Assembly (NCBI GenBank): GCA_964587555.1
Contig: CAZPLR010000005.1
Span: 11,541 to 75,540 of the forward strand
From: JAHHTP01 sp964587555
Lineage (GTDB): Bacteria > Bacillota > Clostridia > Oscillospirales > Ruminococcaceae
Direction: 5' to 3'
DNA length: 64,000 nt
Each line of letters opens with the position of its first letter. Position 1 is the stretch's first letter. Positions 59,609 to 64,000 of the stretch are shown piece after piece. Both the position numbers and the translations under genes were made by a program. A model generated the notes under the pieces. The model did not search any database and was not told the origin of the DNA. It saw only the letters and a program-made list of their open reading frames with translations.

Positions 59609-61063
59609 TTATTGCAGCCCGCAGGCGTGCAGATTTTGTTCATGCTCCTCCAGCGTCTGCGCATAGAAGCACTCTCCGGTTTCCAAATTCGAGCAAAAAT
59701 AGTAGTAATCGGTTTCCGCCGGGTACAAAACGGCATTGATCGCGTCCAATCCCGGATTGCAGATCGCTCCCGGCGGCAGCCCGTCGGAAGTATAGGTATC
59801 ATACGCATCGATCTGTTCCTGATTGATAATCTGCATATCCGCTTTCATCGCGCGCCCATAAACGCGGGTCGGATCGGCTTGCAGCTTCGGAAATTCCGTC
59901 GGATGGTTCAGGCGGTTCCAATAAACCGAAGCGACGTTCTGCATCTGTTCCTCGGTGATCGCCTCCGCCTGCACGATTGACGCTAAAATGATGGTGTCCT
60001 CAAACGAGATGCCAAGCTCCTCCATTCGCTCGCGCATCGAGGAGGTCACACGCTTATCCAGATTATTTAAGAATTTCTGCGCCACGCTGACCGGATTATC
60101 CTTCAAATAAAAGTCGTAGGTGTCCGGAAATGCAAATCCCTCCATCTTGAAATACTTCATCTCATTATCTGAGATCTCGCTCATATAGGAATAGGTGAAA
60201 TTGGTCTGATTGATCGCATCTAAAAATTCATCCGCATCGCAGACGCCTGCTTCCTCTAACTTTTTGGAGATGTCAAACAGCGTGCTGCCCTCCGGGAATG
60301 TCACGCGTACCGTTTCCTTGACGATCTGATATTGCTTTAACTCGATCATGATCTCCTCATAGGACATCTTGGTGTTGAGTACAAAGGTGCCAAACTGATA
60401 CTCGCCGGTAACGTCGGCGTATTGGTCGAACGCATGGAAAAGCTTTGCCGAGGTGATTACGCCGTCGTCCTCCAAAATCTGGGAGATATCGGTCAGGGTC
60501 GCTCCCTCCGGAATCTCGACGATGATCTCGTTATCCTCCTGATTGATGCCCAGAATATCGGTGATCCCCTCCAGCACCACATACCCCAGCCAAAGCGCAG
60601 CAGCCAAAATGCACAACGCTAAGAACAGGTGCAGGAAAAAACGCAGCGCCTTATGCTGCTTTCTCTGCTTGACCTTATGGTAATTGCGGATTTTTTTATA
60701 GCTTTTATCCTCGTCAAAATGGACAACAAAGGGTTCTTTTTTGCGCGTGATCTTAAGCTCAGGCTCACTCTCAGATTCCGGTATCGCTTCCTCCGCTTCA
60801 GGCTCGTTAGATCCGGATCCTAAAAACGCATCATCCGACGCGTCCGCTTGCGTTTCCTTCGGCTCCTCGGCGGCTTCTTCCGGTTTATCCTCCGAATCCG
60901 GCTCCTCCGGCTTTTGCGCAGCGTTTCCCTCGATCTGTTCGTTTGCCTGCCGCACCCGCATCAGCAGCGCTTCGATCTCTGCGTCGCCGTTTTCCGGCGC
61001 GCGATCCTCCGGCTCCAGAGAGAGCCCCTCCTCTAAGCGTTTATTCTCCGGCAGTTCCTTCAT
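59609..61063 (-). CDS. mltG: Endolytic transglycosylase MltG
   Basis: Membrane enzyme that cuts nascent glycan strands and helps to set their length. The first 140 residues are cytoplasmic and strongly acidic, followed by a Lys-rich stretch. One membrane helix (FFLHLFLALCILAAALWLGYVVLEG) leads to the YceG domain with VEIPEGATLTDISQILEDDGVI, VRVTFPEGSTLFDISKKLEEAGV and the catalytic glutamate region ILASIVQAEAITEEQMQNVASVYWNRL. The C-terminal YDTYTSDGLPPGAICNPGLDAINAVLYP is conserved. Length is 484 because of the acidic N terminus. Confidence 0.94.
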   Translation of the reverse strand: MKELPENKRLEEGLSLEPEDRAPENGDAEIEALLMRVRQANEQIEGNAAQKPEEPDSEDKPEEAAEEPKETQADASDDAFLGSGSNEPEAEEAIPESESEPELKITRKKEPFVVHFDEDKSYKKIRNYHKVKQRKQHKALRFFLHLFLALCILAAALWLGYVVLEGITDILGINQEDNEIIVEIPEGATLTDISQILEDDGVITSAKLFHAFDQYADVTGEYQFGTFVLNTKMSYEEIMIELKQYQIVKETVRVTFPEGSTLFDISKKLEEAGVCDADEFLDAINQTNFTYSYMSEISDNEMKYFKMEGFAFPDTYDFYLKDNPVSVAQKFLNNLDKRVTSSMRERMEELGISFEDTIILASIVQAEAITEEQMQNVASVYWNRLNHPTEFPKLQADPTRVYGRAMKADMQIINQEQIDAYDTYTSDGLPPGAICNPGLDAINAVLYPAETDYYYFCSNLETGECFYAQTLEEHEQNLHACGLQ

Positions 61064-61085
61064 GTTCCATCATTCCTTTCTGCTT

Positions 61086-61655
61086 CTATAAGCGCGTAAG
61101 CCTTCCCTCTGTCAGCACCGCTCTTACAGCTATATCATATCTGTCATATTTCCATTCCTGCTCCGGCAGGAAAAAGCGTTGTAGGCAAACGCCGACCGAG
61201 ATTCCCGCAAATCCGTTTAAAAAACGGTCGTAATAGCCCTTTCCATATCCCAAACGATAGCCGTTTATATCAAACGCAATGCCGGGCGTCAAGCAGACCG
61301 AACGCGCGGTAAACGCGCTTAAACTCCTGCATCCCGCGTCCGGCTCTAATATCCCGTACATGCCGGCGATAAGCTGCGAAACGCTTTTCACCTCATAAAA
61401 AAGCATCCGCCCGCCGCGGTCTAAGCAGCGCGGAAAGCCGACCGTTTTATGATCCGCAAACGCCTGCTCCAGGATCGCATCAAGGCGCAATTCCCCGCGT
61501 GCCGCCGCATAAAACAGCAGGATATCCGCGTCTTTATATAGGGTGCTGCGAATAAAATACTCCGCCAGTGCCTGCTCGGAAAGGCTTTTTTCTGTCGGAC
61601 AGACCGTGTTTCGGAGCGCAAGAAGATCTTTGCGCAAAGCAGTCTTCTGCTTCAT
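61086..61655 (-). CDS. 5-formyltetrahydrofolate cyclo-ligase
   Basis: Converts 5-formyl-THF to 5,10-methenyl-THF with ATP. The 189-residue protein has the N-terminal KDLLALRNTVCPTEKSLSEQALAEYFI and the motif GFPRCLDRGGRMLFYEV. The signature LTPGIAFDINGYRLGYGKGYYDRFL is complete. It follows the DJ-1 gene with one base between the stop and start codons and precedes mltG by 22 bases. Confidence 0.94.
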   Translation of the reverse strand: MKQKTALRKDLLALRNTVCPTEKSLSEQALAEYFIRSTLYKDADILLFYAAARGELRLDAILEQAFADHKTVGFPRCLDRGGRMLFYEVKSVSQLIAGMYGILEPDAGCRSLSAFTARSVCLTPGIAFDINGYRLGYGKGYYDRFLNGFAGISVGVCLQRFFLPEQEWKYDRYDIAVRAVLTEGRLTRL

Positions 61656-61656
61656 T

Positions 61657-62199
61657 TCAATAAACGACCGACTCGCTGACCTCTCTTGCCGCTTCTTTTC
61701 CCCGCAGCCGCTCGATCAGCGCAAATGCAAACTGGTTCGACGCGCCCGCGCCTCTGCCGGTGACAAAATTGCCGTCGATCTCTGCCGGCGCAAGCGTCAC
61801 CTCGGCTTTTCCAAGCTCGCCCGCAAAGGTCGGATAGCAGGTCGCTTTTTTGCCGTCAAGCAGCCTCTTATGTCCCAAAATAGACGGGGCCGCGCAGATC
61901 GCGCCGATTGGCAGGCCGCGCTCCATACAGTAGGCGATGGCGCGGCTGACGGTTTCGGACGCCTCCAAATTCATCGTTCCAAGCTTTCCGCCCGGCAGCA
62001 CAATCATTTCGCAGTCATCCAAAATAAGCGCCTCCTCGGCGATATCGGCTGTCACCGGCACATGATGGGAGCTTAATACCGTTCTGCCTTCCGCCGCAAC
62101 CGCAACGGTTTTTACCTCCACCTTTGCACGGCGCAGATAATCCACCGGCGTCAACGCCTCAACCGTTTCAAAGCCCGGCGCTAAAAATACATATACCAT
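61657..62199 (-). CDS. DJ-1/PfpI family protein
   Basis: A 180-residue class I glutamine amidotransferase-like protein of the DJ-1 branch (ThiJ/YajL). The nucleophile elbow holds Cys102 in IGAICAAPSILG, and Glu11 in FETVEALTPVDYLRRA is the partner residue. GGKLGTMNLEASETV and the C-terminal VTGRGAGASNQFAFALIERL are also typical. Roles in repair of glycated products or chaperoning are proposed for this family. It follows tmk by 90 bases. Confidence 0.93.
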   Translation of the reverse strand: MVYVFLAPGFETVEALTPVDYLRRAKVEVKTVAVAAEGRTVLSSHHVPVTADIAEEALILDDCEMIVLPGGKLGTMNLEASETVSRAIAYCMERGLPIGAICAAPSILGHKRLLDGKKATCYPTFAGELGKAEVTLAPAEIDGNFVTGRGAGASNQFAFALIERLRGKEAAREVSESVVY

Positions 62200-62289
62200 C
62201 TTTTTTCTTCCCTTTCTGCGTTTTATCGCTCTATTGGATATCTCCCGATCCCAATATAGCCCAGCTTTTCTAAAATACAGCTAGGCGCC

Positions 62290-62958
62290 CTATTCCAAAA
62301 CGCGCTTGATCTCGTTTAGTATTCGTTCGGTAATCTTTTCCACCGGAAGGATTTCCTCCCCCTTGCAGCAGTCAATCAGCGTCCAGCCGTCCGCTTTTGC
62401 GGCGTATTCCGCCGCCTGCGCGCAGCAAAGCAGATACCGCTTATCCCGCTCGTGCAGATCCTTTTTGCTTTCGTCGCCGCCGTAGCGTTTCTGCAGCAGC
62501 CGCTCGGACGCCTTTCGGCTCATCTGCAAAAAGATAACCCGATCCGGTCTTGGCAGTCCCAAAAGATCGTATTCATAGTGATAAAGCCACGCCAAATAGC
62601 CGTCCCAAGCCTCTCTCGGCAGCTTTGACATCTGATGGATCGCGTTGGACGTAGTATAGCGTGCAGCCAAAATAACCGCGCCCGCCTCATACGGCTTCTG
62701 CCAGTATTGCTTAAAGCTTGCGTAGCGGTCGACGGCATAAAAGCTAGATGCCGCAAATGCGTTTACATCGTCCGGCTTATCGCCGAACGCGCCGTCTAAA
62801 TAAAGCCGCACCAGCGCGGAGGATTCATTTTGATAATCCGGAAAGGATATTTTCATCACCTGCGCGTTTTGCCGCAGCAGCGCCGCGCAGACCTGCTCAA
62901 TCTGGGTGGATTTTCCGCTTCCGTCCAGCCCGTCGATTACAATCAATTTTCCGCTCAT
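62290..62958 (-). CDS. tmk: Thymidylate kinase-like protein
   Basis: Phosphorylates dTMP to dTDP. The P-loop GLDGSGKST is at residues 10-18 in KLIVIDGLDGSGKSTQIEQVCAALL. The later FAASSFYAVDRYASFKQYWQKPYEAGAVILAARYTTSNAIHQMSKL shows the usual DR-type and lid regions, with a variant of the canonical DRY motif. The gene overlaps the thyX stop by four bases, which supports a pyrimidine role. A divergent clade, so other deoxynucleoside monophosphates are possible. Confidence 0.88.
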   Translation of the reverse strand: MSGKLIVIDGLDGSGKSTQIEQVCAALLRQNAQVMKISFPDYQNESSALVRLYLDGAFGDKPDDVNAFAASSFYAVDRYASFKQYWQKPYEAGAVILAARYTTSNAIHQMSKLPREAWDGYLAWLYHYEYDLLGLPRPDRVIFLQMSRKASERLLQKRYGGDESKKDLHERDKRYLLCCAQAAEYAAKADGWTLIDCCKGEEILPVEKITERILNEIKRVLE

Positions 62959-63731
62959 CCGTTCTCCGGCCTTCCAAGATATTTTTCACGCATCTGCGTC
63001 ATTTTGCCGCAGCTCATCTTTCCCTCCGGGCATCTGCCGCACAAGCAGGACGGTCCCGCAAACGCAAATAAATGCGGCGCGACCTCCTTGACCAGCCGGA
63101 GCATCTCGTCTGCGACCGCTCTGATTTCCCACTGCGCGCGGTTACAGCAGCGATGACGGAAAAAGTTGAGCAGGCTTCTTGCGTTCATTGTCATCACAAG
63201 CTTTGTCTGCGCCGCGTTCGGCAGCACAAAGCGCGCATCCTCAATCGCCATTTTCTCCGCCTTTTTTGCCGCAGCCGTTTCCTCCATCCCCTGTTTCACC
63301 AGCTCTTCGGTATGCTTTTTCTGCAAAATATCAGCCAGCTCACGGTAGCTGTCAATCGCGTTTTTCATACTCTGCTCATAGATCGCAAGCGCCTCTTGAT
63401 CCGCAGCGACCTCCGGCGGAGTGACATAGGCAAAATCCTCGCTGCGCATCGGCACATAGCGCTGACTCTGCACCGAAAATGAAGCGATCCGGTGGCGCGT
63501 GATCTGCGCCAACAGCGAACGCGAAACACCCTCGATCCCAAACGTAAAGCTGCAATGCTCAATCGGGCTTTCATGTCCGAGCTCCCCCAACAGATTCAAA
63601 AAACGCTCTACCGCCTCCGGCGTCTGCTTATCATAAAGCGACGCAACGTCGCTGGCGGAATAACAAAGCTTTGCCGAAGCCGCGACTACCTTTTCCGGGT
63701 TCGGCGTGTAATCGAGCAGAATAACCTTCAT
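62955..63731 (-). CDS. thyX: FAD-dependent thymidylate synthase ThyX
   Basis: Makes dTMP from dUMP with methylene-THF and NADPH through FAD. The ThyX motif is RHRIASFSVQSQRYV at residues 79-93, in which the usual N is S; similar forms are common in Clostridia. The N-terminal PEKVVAASAKLCYSA and LGHESPIEHCSFTF are conserved, as is the C-terminal RSLLNFFRHRCCNRAQWEIR. A Cys cluster (CLCGRCPEGKMSCG) ends the protein. The length of 258 is normal. It has its own promoter. Confidence 0.95.
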   Translation of the reverse strand: MKVILLDYTPNPEKVVAASAKLCYSASDVASLYDKQTPEAVERFLNLLGELGHESPIEHCSFTFGIEGVSRSLLAQITRHRIASFSVQSQRYVPMRSEDFAYVTPPEVAADQEALAIYEQSMKNAIDSYRELADILQKKHTEELVKQGMEETAAAKKAEKMAIEDARFVLPNAAQTKLVMTMNARSLLNFFRHRCCNRAQWEIRAVADEMLRLVKEVAPHLFAFAGPSCLCGRCPEGKMSCGKMTQMREKYLGRPENG

Positions 63732-63775
63732 TTTATTTCCTCATTTCTTCTCTGGATTCTTGCTGTATCGGTTTT

Positions 63776-63804
63776 ATTATACCGCATTCCCGCCGCAAAA
63801 GCAA
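63776..63804 (-). promoter_or_regulatory. Sigma-A type promoter for the thyX operon
   Basis: On the minus strand TTGCTT (63799-63804), 17 bases and TATAAT (63776-63781). It lies 45 bases before the thyX start. No gene is visible in 63732-63963. Confidence 0.72.
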
Positions 63805-63920
63805 TACTTTTCCCCATTTGCCGCTATTTTTTCAGATTCCTTGAGAAAAATATCCCGCAGCCTAAAAACAAAGCGGCGCTGCAAAATGCGTAAGCCAGAT
63901 AAGAAAGTAATGATGTAGCG

Positions 63921-63962
63921 GATACGGTGCAGTACCGATTAAGGCGCTGCACCGTATCTTTC
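63921..63962. terminator. Strong hairpin at the right edge
   Basis: A 12-bp perfect inverted repeat (63921-63932 with 63947-63958) with a 14-base loop. The plus-strand side is followed by TTTCGTT. On the minus strand it follows immediately after the stop of the edge gene fragment and so could end that transcript, though the minus-strand downstream tract (CGCTAC) lacks T. Confidence 0.5.
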
Positions 63963-63963
63963 G

Positions 63964-64000
63964 TTATGCTGCAAGCTTGAATTCCTGCGGATTTTTGCGT
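63964..64000 (-). CDS. C-terminal fragment of a gene cut by the window edge
   Basis: Twelve minus-strand codons end in a TAA at 63964-63966, with the readable tail RKNPQEFKLAA. The final residues recall the C termini of some IS3-type transposases, which often end in a PxEF/PxQF ... LAA pattern. Identity cannot be judged from so short a piece. A 12-bp hairpin lies just downstream. Confidence 0.25.
   Translation of the reverse strand, partial: RKNPQEFKLAA

Overview
The window looks like a chromosomal stretch of an anaerobic, endospore-forming-type Clostridium relative, most likely of the Oscillospirales (Ruminococcaceae-like). This rests on the SCIFF peptide and its radical SAM maturase (a clostridial hallmark), a split transketolase, DivIVA/SepF/YlmH division genes, YlbF, YqeG, YqeK, RsfS, a CD1247-type protein, a T-box leader, FAD-dependent ThyX, and moderate GC content with strong AGGAGG ribosome sites. 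Nearly everything from about 3 kb onward is on the minus strand. No rRNA, tRNA, CRISPR array, complete insertion sequence or prophage was seen.

Layout by coordinate. 1-2930 (+): end of a sulfatase gene, a MATE transporter and an M42 aminopeptidase, closed by a bidirectional terminator. 3000-6886 (-): UPF0735 ACT protein, hom, thrB and lysC, the threonine/aspartate branch, behind a good promoter. 7110-8420 (-): an AGCS amino acid:cation symporter. 8551-12790 (-): yajC, a four-helix membrane protein, the SCIFF precursor scfA (45 aa), its maturase scfB, a SpoIIM-like membrane protein and a DUF624 protein. 12873-14677 (-): split transketolase. 14780-20881 (-): hfq, a HlyD-like adaptor, yggS, sepF, ylmH, divIVA, lspA and an RluD-type pseudouridine synthase, reading from an hfq promoter. 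21072-28645 (-): miaB, ylbF, mutS, mutL, miaA, with a strong terminator between ylbF and mutS. 28738-32841 (-): an unknown protein, a CD1247-type protein, efp, aroQ, an endonuclease IV-like protein, yqeG and rpsU. 33070-39923 (-): rdgB, yhbY, nadD, yqeK, an LCP-family gene, rsfS and leuS behind one T-box leader that appears leucine-specific. 39977-54758 (-): infC, rpmI, rplT, a TrmH-type methylase, dprA, topA, trmFO, plsX, rnc, an Elp3-like radical SAM gene, smc, ftsY and a GNAT gene. 54830-63804 (-): thyX, tmk, a DJ-1 protein, 5-formyl-THF cyclo-ligase, mltG, a U32 protein, a UvrD-like helicase, malic enzyme and a TSCPD protein. The last 37 bases hold the tail of one more gene.

Most of the content is housekeeping: translation, tRNA modification, mismatch repair, chromosome segregation, division and envelope synthesis. 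The most interesting points are the SCIFF RiPP locus with a hairpin between precursor and maturase and an extra cysteine in the precursor, and the leucine-type T-box whose synthetase gene lies seven genes downstream. Further points are an AUC start for infC behind an attenuator-like leader, and several intra-operon terminators. All calls come from reading the sequence; no database search was possible.
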